Shown: one piece after another, positions 11,610 through 23,039 of the stretch
Layout of the letters: every line of letters starts with the position of its first letter
Numbering within the stretch: the first letter of the stretch is position 1
Position numbers and translations under genes: made by a program
The notes under the pieces: model-generated
Seen by the model: only the letters and a program-made list of their open reading frames with translations
Databases searched by the model: none
What the model was told of the DNA's origin: nothing
Source: Eonycteris spelaea
Taxonomy: Eukaryota; Chordata; Mammalia; Chiroptera; Pteropodidae
NCBI GenBank assembly: GCA_003508835.1
Contig: PUFA01000084.1
Location: 5,518,001-5,582,000 of the forward strand
DNA: 64,000 nucleotides
Direction of reading: 5' to 3'

Positions 11610-13840
11610 TAATCATTTTGAGATTGTATCTCATTCTTTTAGTGATTTCTATCCTTTTTCTGAACCTCACATTTGTTTTCTTGATAAATTAGCTTCCAGA
11701 CTTTTTGTTTTGAACCAAACTTAGAAGAAACAGGTGGCACTGTTTCAGAAAAACGGGGGCAGTACCAGCTAATAATTTCAAATCATTAATAATTTAATGC
11801 AGTATTGAAATGTTAAAATATGTACCAATTAATATGCACCAAGTCCAAGAGAGAACAAATGCTTACCAAACTGTGGCTAAATCCTTAATCCAGAACAAAC
11901 TTAACAGACCTAGGTTTGGTTGTTTATTTTTTATTTGTTTTTTAATGAGATATGTTCTATATATGGAAATAATCAACTGTACTAATCCACGAATTTTACA
12001 GTTGATCATTTTTTTAGAAGTACAGGAATTGAGATTTTTTACTAAAAAATCCTTTCCACATAGTCCAATTTGAAAGAAGTGTAGGGGCGGGGGATTGGTG
12101 AGAGAAAGAAAAACAAGGTAGGAAAAAATGATCTTGGAAATATCTACAAAGTCCTGGACATTTGAATCTGTAAGATAGAGAACCTTGCATTATACCTTCT
12201 CACATTTAGTCCTGTTCCTGTAGTGCTGTGATGTGGCACTTAATGCTCTAGGGGTCCTGGAGCAAGTGTTACAAATGCAACCAAAAGTCTCATGAAAATG
12301 AGCCTCTTAACAGTGTGTGAGCTGGTCTGCAATGGCCTCAGGAAATCCCCCCAGCTATTCACGTCCTTTTCATCCACTACATTCTCTGACTGTAGGGGAA
12401 ACTCACTTCACCTTCTTGACCAGAATTGAGCAGACATTGATTTGGATACCCAGTGCTTTATTTATTCATTTATTAGTCTTCATCATTTGTATTCCACCAG
12501 AGCGAAAGACTTATCTTCTTTGCGCATTTATTTAAGTTTAAGGATGTGCAATTGTGTGTTTGTGGGAGAGTGCTTATTCTGTAATTTTATGGGTAGCTTA
12601 CTTAAATGCTTTAAATTAAAATATTTTTTATCAAAGCTGCAGTACGTAAACCATCACTGTCACCATCATTGTGCAAAGTGACTCTATTTGACACATTAGC
12701 TGAATTCCTTAAAATTTGTATGTAAAGTGAGCTTTTAAAAAGAGAGTCATGTTTTTCTATCCACTTCTATAATTAGTCAGGTTAAATGTCACATGGGAAA
12801 AATAAGTGGCCCAATGCATAATTTAAAAAAAAAAATTAAGAACCACAACTTCACCTCAGTGATAATGATGCATTTATCTATGGGCACTTTATGTGCCTTA
12901 ATTGCCCCCAAGAAATGCCAATAAGAAGTAGATCCAATTAAACGGCAGGTATTTTGGAAGCAAATGCTATGTGTAAACCCCTGTACCAGAGGCAATGAGA
13001 AAGTCAGGGAAATATAAGTCAGGGTTTATCCTCAGGGAGCATATGGTCTAGTTAGGAATACATGACAGAAAATCTTTGTATGTAACAAAGATTTAAATAA
13101 CAATTCAAGATAATCAGACAAGTTCTTTGCACAATTATGCTAATGTTTATATTAAAATATACCACACAGTTAATTGACCTTCCATTGAAGACTCATTAAT
13201 TAGATACCATATATACTTACAGCTACCTAAATAGCAACAATGCATGAGATCTTCATCTGGACTCGACTCACAAATTTGCTTAAACACAGTGTGGGCAATT
13301 CAAGCAATAATAGTTTGCATTGTGGCAGGATACATGTTCCTATCCTTTTAAATGGTGAATATCCAGTAGCTTTACTACAAATTTTTTTTTAGTAATACTT
13401 GTTGAACTAATAGACATTTCCAAGAAGAAATTTGATATTAAGCAACCAAGGAATGGCCTTTGAAGATATTGTCACTCCTCAGCTTTGGCTGCCATGCTTT
13501 CTTCAATTTTATAATACTGCATTTGTTTTCACTTAGAGAATACATTAAAGCAGAGCCGGCCAAAACAGAACCATAATAAATTCTGCAGCAGTGTCTGTTT
13601 AATGTATAACTGATCATAATCAACCCAGAGATTATATAGGGACTTGGTCTTTTTTACCACCTTAGTTATAACCTGACTAAGAGATTCATGTACGCTCAGA
13701 TAAAAGCACAGAAGTATGCACACCTTAAATGTCTAAGAGTATGCAGGCTACCATACCCAATATTTCTATACATACCTTTACTCCTCTGCTGAAGTGTAAA
13801 TAATAATATCAATAATGCCAAGTAAATGGGATCTTTAGCA
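11610..13840. other. Unassigned non-coding stretch
   Basis: AT-rich. I recognise no gene and no confident repeat. The short frames here (up to 87 codons) show no domains. Confidence 0.45.
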
Positions 13841-13844
13841 TTTT

Positions 13845-13965
13845 GGATCCATCATCCCTTTCGATCCTCATCTTGCGATCTCAACTTGTGAGATTGGTAA
13901 GACTGATATTATCCACATTTTACAGATGAAAAATCTATGAAATTTAAAAGGACAGGTGACTCCCT
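13845..13965 (-). repeat. MIR SINE fragment, reverse
   Basis: The segments 'ccctttcgatcctcatcttgcgatctcaac' and 'gatattatccacattttacagatgaaaaatct' correspond to the reverse MIR core. Confidence 0.65.
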
Positions 13966-14974
13966 TAACGACACCGAGCTCTCAAAAGGTGCAGCTGCTT
14001 CTCCTGATGCACACGTTGTGACTGGCTCAGGGGAAACAGCAACCCAAACAGAATCTTTGCCATAGCACAACTGTCCTGCAAGGCACGGAGGAGTTGCCAA
14101 AATGTGAGCTGTAGGCTCTCATCTTCAGAGGAAGAAAGAGCCCTCAGGCCCAAAAGCATGCCTGCTATGATTTCACTCAAGAAGGAAAAAAGGATGGTTA
14201 GCTATCTTTTATAAGGTGTCTTTTCCCAACTTATTTAGTGCCATTAGTAAATATTATGAATTTTTATTACTCAGAGATTGGATAAAATTCTGATGATTTT
14301 TAATGGAAATCATGGTTATAGTTAATCTGGTTGTGTCAGAGGTTTTTTTTTTAGCTCCCTAAGAGCTTGGACTTCAGTATCTTAAAAAGTCTCAATCCTG
14401 ATCTGTACAATCCTTCCCACCTACCAGAATTAATGTTTTTTTTTTCCTTTGAAAAATCTGTGAATATAATCAGTTGTCTTTGAGCTGGCTTCTTACTTAT
14501 TTAAGAATATAGTATGGAAATGATAGGCCTTATGGACCACTTTTCTAAAACTGATTGTCAGTGGGAATTGATAAAGAAGTGTGGTTCTGAATCTCACAAG
14601 CCACAGGCTTTCATTGGCAATATAGAATTCAAAGCTGTCACTAAATTTTTGCTACCTGATGAATAAAAAATGTAGGAAGATAAATAGAAAGGTAGAATTT
14701 CAAATCAAGAAATTCAGCACTTAGTTCCAAAATCTTGGTTCAGAAACATTAGTCAGTGGGATCCTCCATTCAGTATACATCCTTTAAAAATCAGACTTCC
14801 AGCCTTCATTCTGGCTTGGAAAATTAGACCTGACATTTTGAGCCTCTTGAAATTTTTTACTCTTATCATATCGGAGCCTCAGTTGATGTAAAATATCAAA
14901 GTGATATCCCCAACACCTTGGTCTCAGGACACTTGCAATCCAAATTAACGTTTCTTCCATAATAATAATCCTGC

Positions 14975-15165
14975 ATTTAAAAATGCTTTCATATACATGA
15001 TCTTATTAAGTCCTACATTAGCCCTTTGCATAGATAGGGGATTATTGTTTTTGTTGTTGTTATTACCATCATCATTCCCATTTTGCAGATGAGGAGATAA
15101 AACAGACCAAAAACATTATATAAGGTCACATAGCTAGAGACAAAGCCACAATTATACCCAGGTGA
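14975..15165 (-). repeat. MIR SINE, reverse
   Basis: Reverse MIR landmarks in order: 'aatgctttcatatacatgatcttattaagtcctac', 'ttattaccatcatcattcccattttgcagatgaggagataaaac' and 'aaggtcacatagctagagacaaagcc'. A TTG repeat is inserted near 15045-15065. Confidence 0.8.
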
Positions 15166-15237
15166 GCAGGGGATCTTACTCATGGTTCAGCATGTTCTTC
15201 AGGTAGACTTGCCGGGCCTCATAGATTTGCTCTATGA

Positions 15238-15405
15238 CAGTGGATCTTAGCCAGGCTCTAGAATTATATAATGGTCTTTTTAAAATATAGGCACTCAGAT
15301 ATCTATCTCAAAGTGTCTGATTTAGTGGGTCTGGAATAAGGCCCAAGGATTTATTTTTCTAACAAGTTTCTGGGCAATACTGATTTACCAAAAAACACTC
15401 TTCCA
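15238..15405 (+). mobile_element. MER5A-type hAT transposon remnant
   Basis: It starts with CAGTGGATCTTAGCCAGG, a decayed 'cagtggttctcaaac' terminal repeat. It carries the interior block 'tgtctgatttagtgggtctggaataaggcccaaggatttatttttctaacaagtttctgggcaatactgat', which is diagnostic for MER5A. Nearly full length. Confidence 0.8.
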
Positions 15406-16031
15406 GGAACTCTGTCCTACAGAATGTGTACAGTAACTTAATGGCAATGATACATTAAAGCAAGAAAGTCTTATTAGAAGGAAGTTTATTTTCATGATGT
15501 TTCCTCATGCTGCTTCTTTTCTTCATTTCTGACCTCCATTGGGGAAAGAAAAGAACAAATGTGAGGTGGGGTTTGGCAAGAGAGCACCTCACTATTTAGA
15601 ATGACTTTAGATCTTGTAACACACAAGAATTGGACAGCAAGACCCTTTAGTTTGCTTCTAACTAGAAACTACTGTTATAGATTAACTTGGAGATATGATC
15701 ACCAATCCACTAATGAAGAGCTGCTATAAGACTAGACGTGGGCAAATATGATAATGTGGATCTAGAGACAACTGATCCATCAACCAACAGTCTTTAGATA
15801 GATTTCCCATCTCAACCTAGAAGATAGTTCTTAATATGACAGGAAGGAGAGGCCCATTCTTGACCTATCCTAGTAAATATTTTTCTGAAGACTGGTAAGA
15901 AGTTCTTGTATCACAAGCTCTGTTTGAACCAATAAGGTAATATATCTGCTTTTAAAAAAAAAAAAAAAGCTCAGAAATATTTCAGTTGTGTTGTGAGATA
16001 ATGTTCAGATTATGGTAGCTGATGGCAGGGT
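15406..16031. other. Unassigned non-coding stretch with an A-run
   Basis: Contains an A homopolymer at about 15953-15968 with no recognised SINE in front of it. Nothing else can be supported. Confidence 0.45.
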
Positions 16032-16363
16032 GGGTTCCTCTGGAGGCTCTAGGGAATAATCAATTTCTTTGCCTTTTCTAGGCCATCTGCATTCCTTTGT
16101 TCATGACCCCTTCTGCGAATAACTCCAACCTCTTGTTTCTGTCATCACATCTCCTACTAACTAGCTCTGATCCTCCTGCCTCTCTAAGAACCCTTGTGAT
16201 TACATTTAGAGCCTACCTAGATAATCCAGGATAATCTACCCATCTCAATATCCTTAATTTAATCACATTCACAAGATCCCTTTGCCATATAAGGTAACAT
16301 TCATAGGTTCTGGGGGTTAGGACATGGATATCTTTTGCAGGGTCATCATTCAGCCTACCACAG
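16032..16363 (-). mobile_element. ERVL-MaLR LTR (MLT1-type), reverse, partial
   Basis: On the + strand it shows the MLT1 reverse-complement order: 'ctctggaggctctagggaataatcaatttctttgccttttct', 'aagaacccttgtgattacattta', 'taatccaggataatctacccatctcaa', 'ccctttgccatataaggtaacattcataggttctgggg' and 'catcattcagcctaccacag'. The left part (the 3' LTR end) is missing. No internal retroviral sequence flanks it. Confidence 0.85.
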
Positions 16364-16519
16364 TCCCTTGGCAGTGTATTTATCAGACTACATTAGGAAT
16401 ATAGTACCTCTTTCTCAACAAAAGAATTTAAGAGTTTCTTTAATAAAATATGTTTGGGGGAGGTGAGGGGAGGCTTGGGTAAGACTATGAAAGGCAAGAG
16501 TGTGACTGAGGAAGGCATG

Positions 16520-16690
16520 GGACCAGGAACTAGAAGAACTAGGTTCTAGTACTAGTTTTGTTTCTACCAAGTTGTATGACCTTAAGCTTGTTTGATAAAA
16601 TGTCTCTGCCACTCAGCTCTTCTCTGTAAACTGAAAGAACCAGAGAATCTCGGAAATACCTCCGAGGTCTAAGTTTCTATGCTTCTATAA
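16520..16690 (+). repeat. MIR-like ancient repeat (MIR3-type), diverged
   Basis: A 'aggttctagtactag ... gttgtatgaccttaagc' part is followed by 'cagctcttctctgtaaactgaa' and 'ggaaatacctccgaggtctaagtttctatgcttct', echoing the 'ctctaaggtcccttccagctct' end. The family call is tentative. Confidence 0.45.
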
Positions 16691-16949
16691 AACCTATCAG
16701 CCTGTTTCTAGATGACATTAAATTTAAAACGAGTGCTTCCTTAGCACCCCTAATATTCAGTATAAATCTTGTCCAATTTTCCTTTGAATTCAAATTCACT
16801 TAAATTTTGAATTGGAAATGTGTTATCCAAGGACTTCTTGCTGTAAAAATATTGGTAAGGCTATGAAAATCACCACTTTTTGCTAGCTAATTCTTACATA
16901 TGCTACCCAATAATAGTACTTTAGTCTAAGTATCAAATCACTAGTCTTA

Positions 16950-17035
16950 AGGTAATAATATACCCCTATTACATATTGGAAACTTGAGGCACAGAGAAAG
17001 TAAATTGCAATTGCATATGAAGAGCTAAGAGGGCT
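16950..17035 (-). repeat. MIR SINE fragment, reverse
   Basis: The segment 'ttacatattggaaacttgaggcacagagaaagtaaattgc' is the reverse of the MIR 'cctctctgtgcctcagtttcc' core. Confidence 0.6.
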
Positions 17036-17039
17036 AGCA

Positions 17040-18765
17040 GTTGTCTCCAAGACAAACCTCTTCTGAGATATCATCTACCGCCATGGGCAGGTGTAATACC
17101 AGACAATACATTGAGCATGCCAAATAGAGTGTAAAGACCTTGTCCAAAGATCTGTCTGAAGGCATGAGTGAAAACTGAGTGACTGCTGTCATTATTACGG
17201 GGGTCAAAGAGGTGGGAAAGGCCTGGGATTTTATTCTTTTCTCTTTTTAATTTCTAATAGAACTTGACCACAGATTCTCAAAAGAAAATAGGGCTAGTTT
17301 GCTACAGATTTCTCTACAGCAGTAGGTAAAGTCATCCCACAAATACCAGTTTTAAATGACGATTTATAGAGGGCCATGAAGAATAATTTGGAAGAAGCTT
17401 ATCGGAAGGAAAGCTTTGAGAGATGAACCAGAAAAGCTGCTTGAAAGTAAATCAAATTATGGCATACGTTGAATTATGGCATTTATTATTATGTACAGAG
17501 TATGCATGGAATATTGAGCTAAAAGCTGAGGAAGCAAGGGTCTAAAAACTGTCATACATAGTAAATAAATTAACCCTTTATTCTCTTATTTTCTCTGTAT
17601 CCTATATTGGTGATTGGTTCATACAAATGTACACTGAAAATTGTAAACCATGCTCTGCAGTAGGTACATTTAACTATTATGCTCACAATTAAAATGTATG
17701 CCTCCAGGAGATTTCCTTTGGTGTCATGTAGACAGAGTCAGTATTCAAAGGCCAAGGATTATTTGAGAAAAAGAGAAGAGTTCTGTCTATCACTGTTAAA
17801 CTTTCCTCAACTTATTAAATTGGGATCCGTTGTCCTTTTCTGCTGTAATTTGAGGACTATTCTAATAATAAGCTTGGCAAAAAAAAAAAAAACCTGCCAC
17901 GTAAGTCAGGGTCTAATAACTGGATTAATGACTGTTCTCAAACCCATGAGTTCAGTATACTATACCACTCAGGATCTAGTCTCACTTTCTACTTTAAAAT
18001 ATCAGTTTTCATTGCTATTTTTTATGCTCGTAACTACATAGTGTAAGGAAATGAGCTTATCATGAGCAGGTCATCAGCTCTTGGAATATCTGCCCATGAG
18101 AAAAAAAAAAAAATGATTGGAATCCTGTCACCAAGGAAATGGTTTAAAAATCTGTTTATTTCAGTGCCAAACAAAAATCTTAGCTTCAACTAGTTATCTT
18201 TATTTTGCAATGACTTTAATGCTTTTGCCCATTTATTCATTTATTACATGGCTACTAAATACTAATCATTTAGAAAAAAAAGAACACCCTATAGATTATG
18301 CAAACAGTAAATATGACTATATGTTTCTGTATGTTCACATGCTTTGTTAAAGAGCACATTTGTGATAGGAAGTGAAGAATGGCATGGTCGGGGAAAAATT
18401 AAAGAGACACGATGTAATTATCTGAACTGGAATTAAGCCAATTAATAACCCGTGTGCTAACACTACCCTCAAAGTGCCGAAAATGCCGTCGTATATTTAA
18501 ATGCCCTGGGTGGTCATAGCCAGTGATCTTCGCCTCATCCATTTTCAGCACCACACAGAAACATGGCTCACCTCAGCTTCTGAGGAAGGGCTGCCACCTG
18601 AAGTGAGCTACGAAAAGATAACAGATCGTGTAATCCCAGCACAAGGTTCTCTCAAGTGATCGTGCACCGACTTTCACTTAATGAAGTGAAAACGCTGGTA
18701 TTTAATGCATTTGCTCATGGATTCAAAACATATTTACTGAATACCTACTGTGTGCCATCCCAGCA
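17040..18765. other. Unassigned non-coding stretch
   Basis: A-runs lie near 17880-17892 and 18101-18113. The section 18410-18560 is GC-mixed and repeat-free. The edge at 18721-18765 resembles a reverse L2 3' end. No gene is supported; the 120-codon frame at 17679-18041 shows no domain. Confidence 0.4.
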
Positions 18766-18769
18766 TCAT

Positions 18770-19022
18770 GGCTGAGGATGCAGGCTTTAAAGGCAGTTGC
18801 CTGGATTTCATCTCTCCAGCTCCTCACTTACCAGTTGCATGCTTTTGAGCAAGTTACCTAATCCTTCTATGCCTCGATTTCCTTTTCTATGAAATGACAA
18901 TTGGTAGTACCTAATTCATAGGGTTGCTGTGACACTAAAGTACAATAAAAAACGTAAAATACTTAGCAGAGTGCTTAGCACAAATCAAGGTCTCAGTAAC
19001 ATATTGGTTAGTGTTATTATTA
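18770..19022 (+). repeat. MIR SINE, near full length
   Basis: A textbook MIR order: 'gaggatgcaggctttaaaggcagttgcctggattt', 'gagcaagttacctaatccttctatgcctcgatttccttttctatgaaatg', 'gtacctaattcatagggttgctgtgac', 'agagtgcttagcacaaatcaaggtctcagtaac' and 'gttattatta'. Confidence 0.9.
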
Positions 19023-19311
19023 TGAGCCAGGAAATATACCAAAGTCTGAAAACAAAGAGATCAAACAACCTTCAGATGATCCTTGAAGTTTAGATTCCAG
19101 GACTGTGGGGTTCTAAACTTTATAATGTCTACTGCCAACCCTTTCTAATAGGAGTCTATATATTAGATCCTTGCTTTGCTATGTACATTTGTGTCTTGTA
19201 CTTGCCTGCTTTGAATATAACGCATTGGCACATTCATAGTATGTGGTTTTGCTTATTTATACCTCATTCTATGCCTTCCTCAATAATAATTACCATATAA
19301 TGACCAGTCAT

Positions 19312-19440
19312 GGACTTTATATGTGTCAGCTCATGTCATCCTGAAAACAATCTTATAGAATCAATTTTATCATCTTTTACGGTCAGGGAAACTGAGTTTC
19401 TGGGAGAGGCTGTGACCTAGACAATGTTATAAAGGTCTGT
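19312..19440 (-). repeat. MIR SINE fragment, reverse
   Basis: The segments 'gctcatgtcatcctgaaaacaatcttatagaatca' and 'acggtcagggaaactgagtttctgggagaggctgtgacct' match the reverse MIR core. Confidence 0.7.
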
Positions 19441-19465
19441 TTGACAGCATCCATTTACGAAGCAC

Positions 19466-20534
19466 TCCACCACTCTGCTCTGGGCTCTTGATGATCAGGT
19501 GCTTTGAAACCTGCAGGAGGACCTACCAATGTCAAAAATCACTGACCCCTCTTTTCCCTAAATTGATTGACTGTGGACTCTGTGTTTTAGACCTGTCACA
19601 GTAGCCTGTTAAAGAGGTTGCTGTGCAAATAAACTAAATTACTCTGGCTATGGCTTCTCTCATAGTACTTGCCTTTGAGTGGGCTCCCAGGTGTCTGATA
19701 TTTTTCAGTTTTCTTCTTTCACCCTAAGTAGCAATGTCCTTGCTGAAGCATGACTGAGAGGTAGTTTTTGCTTTTATGTACACCGTGATTCTTGTTTTAG
19801 GACAAGAGACTTAATCTCTCCAGTAACATCTGATGGCACTGTTTTCTTCATAAGCACCTCTTTCACCCTTAAAAAAATTTTGCCTTCAATTATCCATTGT
19901 CAGTAGGGAAATCCTTACTGAATGGTCATATGTGTCCCCCAAAAGATCCTATCAATACATGGGCAGATAACACAGTGTCCCCTTTCTCTTTTGGTAGCTC
20001 ATCTCAATTGAAATATATAGGAAGAGTTACCCATACCTAATCTTTCAGGTGGAAAATCTCATCCGTGATTTCAAATGACATTGTAAGCCAAAACACAAAA
20101 TCTTTCACCTACATGTGCCTGTATTTTAAAAACGAGTCGTATGGGAGAACCACATCTCTTTACCTGGTGATGTATAGCACACAAGATTCATAGAGAGAAT
20201 TGCAAACTCTAGGAGAAGTCTTTGTAGGATGGTGCACTGGCCTTCTCTGGCGTGGAATGTGGCAGCAGCTATACTTTGCTGAGATGGGGCCTCTACAATG
20301 TGCTATGTTTCTGCTTTTCTCTAAGGACGCAATTCGGACTTACATCCCGATCCCTAGAATTCAAAATGGACCAAAAAATATTGCTACTTAGACTTTTCTG
20401 AAATTGGAGGTCTGTACACTAGCTATATAGATGGAAGAATCTTGACATTCTGGAGATGAGGGTGATTTTCATACCTGTTGGGCCAGAAAGGATCTTTAAA
20501 GAAAGCTGGAGGTTAGCTGGTATGACTGAAAAAC
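19466..20534. other. Unassigned non-coding stretch
   Basis: No gene or named repeat is supported. Short chance frames only. Confidence 0.4.
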
Positions 20535-20695
20535 CACTAGCCTGGGGCTGCTGGAGCCCTGGGTTCCCCGGTCTGTCGTCAACATTGCTCTCGCCTTTTT
20601 GATTTATTAGCCTGAGTCTCTGGGCTCAGTTTCCTCACCTGCTAAATTAGGGCGTTGGAGAGATTGATATCTGTGGCTTTTCCCGGCTCTGGTAT
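20535..20695 (+). repeat. MIR3-type ancient SINE, diverged
   Basis: The segments 'ctggagccctgggtt', 'gggctcagtttcctcacctgctaaattagggcgttggagagattgat' and 'tcccggctctggtat' match a 'ctcagtttcctcatctgtaaaatgagggggttgga ... cttccagctct' unit. It is the last recognisable interspersed repeat before the repeat-poor interval. Confidence 0.55.
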
Positions 20696-21129
20696 CCTCT
20701 GGGTCTGCGAATCGCCTTCAGTGTCTGCCATAGTCTGCCTTGCCAGCTCTGTTTGTCACAAAGATTAATCCATTTTAACTGTACCTTGGAGTGCTCCCGG
20801 GAGAGGAGGAGGATAGATGGATTGTTTTGCACCTATTATTGCATCAGAACTTTTGCCTTTTTAGACAAGAGCGTGCCGTGCCTAAAATCTGTCTGCCTCT
20901 CTGCCCACTGACTGGGTCTGTGCTGATCTCTTGCCACGGTGCCTCTTCTTCCAGCATCCATCTCCCTCCAAGATCTAGACTCAGCATCCGACTGTACCTG
21001 TCTTGTTCTCTGCAGCATCTGTCTGCTACACTCCTAGACCATCGTTAATAAACTTTCACACATTACACGCAGACCCTAATATGTTGGCTCCTGCACATAA
21101 ATATCTACCGTTCATAAAACTGGGGGGGG

Positions 21130-21395
21130 GGGACTCCATTTTTTAAAAAGACCTCTATCTAGTGCCATTTGTATTTGCACTTTTTGTTTAGTTGTAAGTT
21201 TTAATAGTTCCCCCTTTGAGGATTTGTCAGTACGAGCAGTATTGCTTATCAGAACACACCAACAGTCTTTTTGTAATATTCGCTTTTCCCCTTTGGTTCA
21301 GCCGAGCCTGCTGACAGATCATTCAAATTCAATTGTTTTATGTCTAAGCCGAACAGCTAATTAAAGTAGGGATGATTAACCTGACTGGCAGTGTC
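21130..21395 (+). promoter_or_regulatory. Candidate upstream regulatory/promoter region
   Basis: A repeat-free stretch just upstream of the CT tract and the putative first exon. It contains homeodomain-like cores (CTAATTAAAG at about 21358-21367 and a CAATTG at 21331-21336) and balanced base composition with little simple sequence. No canonical TATA box at a fitting distance and no CpG island are visible. The assignment rests on position and on the donor downstream, so it is inference. Confidence 0.35.
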
Positions 21396-21473
21396 GCTCT
21401 CCCTCTCCCTTTCTCTCTCTCCCTCCTGTTCCAATCGGTCTTTTTCTCACACACTCTCTCTCTCCTTCCGTCT

Positions 21474-21526
<53 letters not shown>

Positions 21527-21617
21527 CTCTCTCTCTCGCTCTCTCTCTCGCTCTCTCTCCCCCTCTCTCTCCCTCCCTCTCTCTCCCCCCCCACCGTCTC
21601 TCTCTCCCTCCCTCGAT

Positions 21618-21671
<54 letters not shown>

Positions 21672-21713
21672 TGCTCTACTGCTTTTTTTTTTTTTTCTCC
21701 CTCTCTCTCTCCT
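21396..21713. repeat. Long polypyrimidine (CT)n tract
   Basis: About 318 bases of almost pure C/T on the + strand, with (CT) runs interrupted by single G and CCC/TTT. It ends in a 14-T run (about 21683-21696) and CTCCCTCTCTCTC. Open frames of 139-142 codons on both strands through it encode only Ser/Leu/Pro or Arg/Glu low complexity and are artefacts. Confidence 0.95.
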
Positions 21714-22061
21714 AAACGTGGTCTGCTTGCTGATGGCAGAATGGCACTCGGAGATTTGTGCATTGTGTCTGGTTTCCTACGGGCAGGCTGACCCAGTGCC
21801 TCCAGGGACTTATCAATAGACCACTCAGAAGAGACACAGACAGGAGAGAGGAGGAGGGGTGGGGGGAGAGAGAGAGAATCAATATCAAGAATAGAAGGAG
21901 CTCCGAAGCCATTTTTTTTTTAAAGAAGTATCGGGACTTGGGAGAGGGTGACAAAGAAGGTTTTTCAAAGAGGCAGTGGAGGAGGTTCTAATAAATTTGG
22001 AAGGAAACAGTTCCCTGTCTTGGGAAAAGGAGAACTCCTGACTGATTAGCATTCACACCAG
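21714..22061 (+). other. Candidate non-coding first exon (5' UTR exon), gene not recognised
   Basis: Between the two CT tracts lies a complex, repeat-free stretch of about 350 bases. It ends CACACCAG|GTATGAG, a strong match to a mammalian 5' splice donor (exon end 22061, GT 22062-22063). It contains a GA-rich section (about 21835-21880) and no open frame that runs through the donor with coding character, so if transcribed it is 5' UTR or part of a non-coding RNA. The 5' boundary is unknown. Transcription could start anywhere from about 21.3 to 21.75 kb, and the CT tract could lie inside the transcript. I do not recognise the gene. Support is limited to the donor match, the position beside the upstream sequence and the long repeat-poor sequence downstream. 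Confidence 0.35.
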
Positions 22062-22115
22062 GTATGAGATGTTCGCTACCCCTTATCACTGTGTCGCAAC
22101 GGAGATGAAAAAGCC

Positions 22116-22142
22116 TTTTTTTTTTTTTTTTTTTTTTTTTTT
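22116..22142. repeat. Poly-T run (27 T)
   Basis: T homopolymer about 55 bases after the candidate splice donor. No SINE or retrocopy is attached. Confidence 0.95.
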
Positions 22143-22437
22143 AGGAGACTGAGGGAGCATGTATTTCGCTGTGTTTGTTGTTGGGGGTAAGGAGGGTGGC
22201 GTAAGATCTGTGGGCATTTGTGTATGGGAGCAGAAAGAATGGAAGCAGTACAACGGGGGTGGGAAAGAGTATGGAGTATGTTACTGTCTTCCCTGTCTTT
22301 GTGCACCCCTGGGGGGTTACCCAAGTTCATTTCTAGCAGGTGGATTTAGACGGGAGTTACTTAACGCTTGACCGCCAGTTTTGAAAAAAAGAAAAAGAAA
22401 AAAACGCTGCTTCCTATGTCTATTAAAGGAAGCTCCA

Positions 22438-22438
<1 letters not shown>

Positions 22439-22483
<45 letters not shown>

Positions 22484-22604
22484 TCTGCTCGCTCGCTCTC
22501 TCGCTCGCTCTCTCTCTCTCTCTCTCTCTATCCCTCTCTCTCCCCCCACCTCTCCCCCCCCCCAATCTCTCTTCCCCTCTCTCTCTCTTCTTTTTTTCCT
22601 CTCT
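22439..22604. repeat. Second polypyrimidine (CT)n tract
   Basis: About 166 bases of C/T with sparse G (GCTCGCTCGCTC section near 22487-22508) and C-runs near 22541-22563. It has the same strand sense as the first tract, about 725 bases downstream. It runs directly into CTAACCAG at 22603-22610, which would make a good splice acceptor. Reading frames through it are low-complexity artefacts. Confidence 0.95.
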
Positions 22605-22611
22605 AACCAGA
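22591..22611 (+). other. Possible 3' splice acceptor
   Basis: TTTTTTTCCTCTCTAACCAG followed by A. A long pyrimidine tract ending CAG fits the acceptor consensus very well, with exon start at 22611. CT microsatellites ending in AG mimic acceptors by chance, and I see no convincing paired donor downstream (a weak TAG|GTAAAA lies at 23183/23184). Confidence 0.25.
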
Positions 22612-23004
22612 CAGCGGGAGGGTTCCTGGCTCCCAGCCAGCCCAAAAGCCTCTAAGTGTTTTGCACTTGTTTCAGGGAGTAGCTGCCCGGGGATTTTTCA
22701 GCATTTTCACTAGAGAACAAAGAGTTCTTTACAAAGAGAAGGGGGTGGGGGGAGTCAGCTTAATGTCTGATATATGTTTTTCTATTTTTATTAGTTTTTC
22801 ACCTAAAAAGAAAGAGACGGGAACAGAACATTCACTCTATAAAAACACAAAGACATTCAAAAGAAATCCAGTTATCTTTTCCCCCATCACCCCAATATAT
22901 ATACATAAAAAATAAAAAGGAAAAAGACTAATTAAGTTGGGTATGTTGCTCTTTTCTCTTCCTTTAATCTTCTAAATCCAACTGTTCTTATGCTCACTCT
23001 ATGC

Positions 23005-23006
<2 letters not shown>

Positions 23007-23036
<30 letters not shown>
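23007..23036. repeat. Poly-T run (30 T)
   Basis: Uninterrupted T homopolymer with no recognisable reverse-oriented retroelement beside it. Confidence 0.95.

Positions 23037-23039
<3 letters not shown>

Noticed and set aside
21344..21819. Overlapping 139-142-codon open frames on both strands
   Set aside because: They are created by the CT/GA microsatellite, which lacks stop codons in several frames. The products are Ser/Leu or Arg/Glu repeats with no domain.
21714..22061. Naming the gene, for example MEF2C or another developmental transcription factor
   Set aside because: The leader does not match the main MEF2C 5' UTR as I remember it, and I recognise no other gene's first exon here. A name would be a guess.
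21300..22700. CpG island promoter
   Set aside because: CpG dinucleotides are sparse and limited to GCTCGC-type interruptions of the CT tracts. There is no island.
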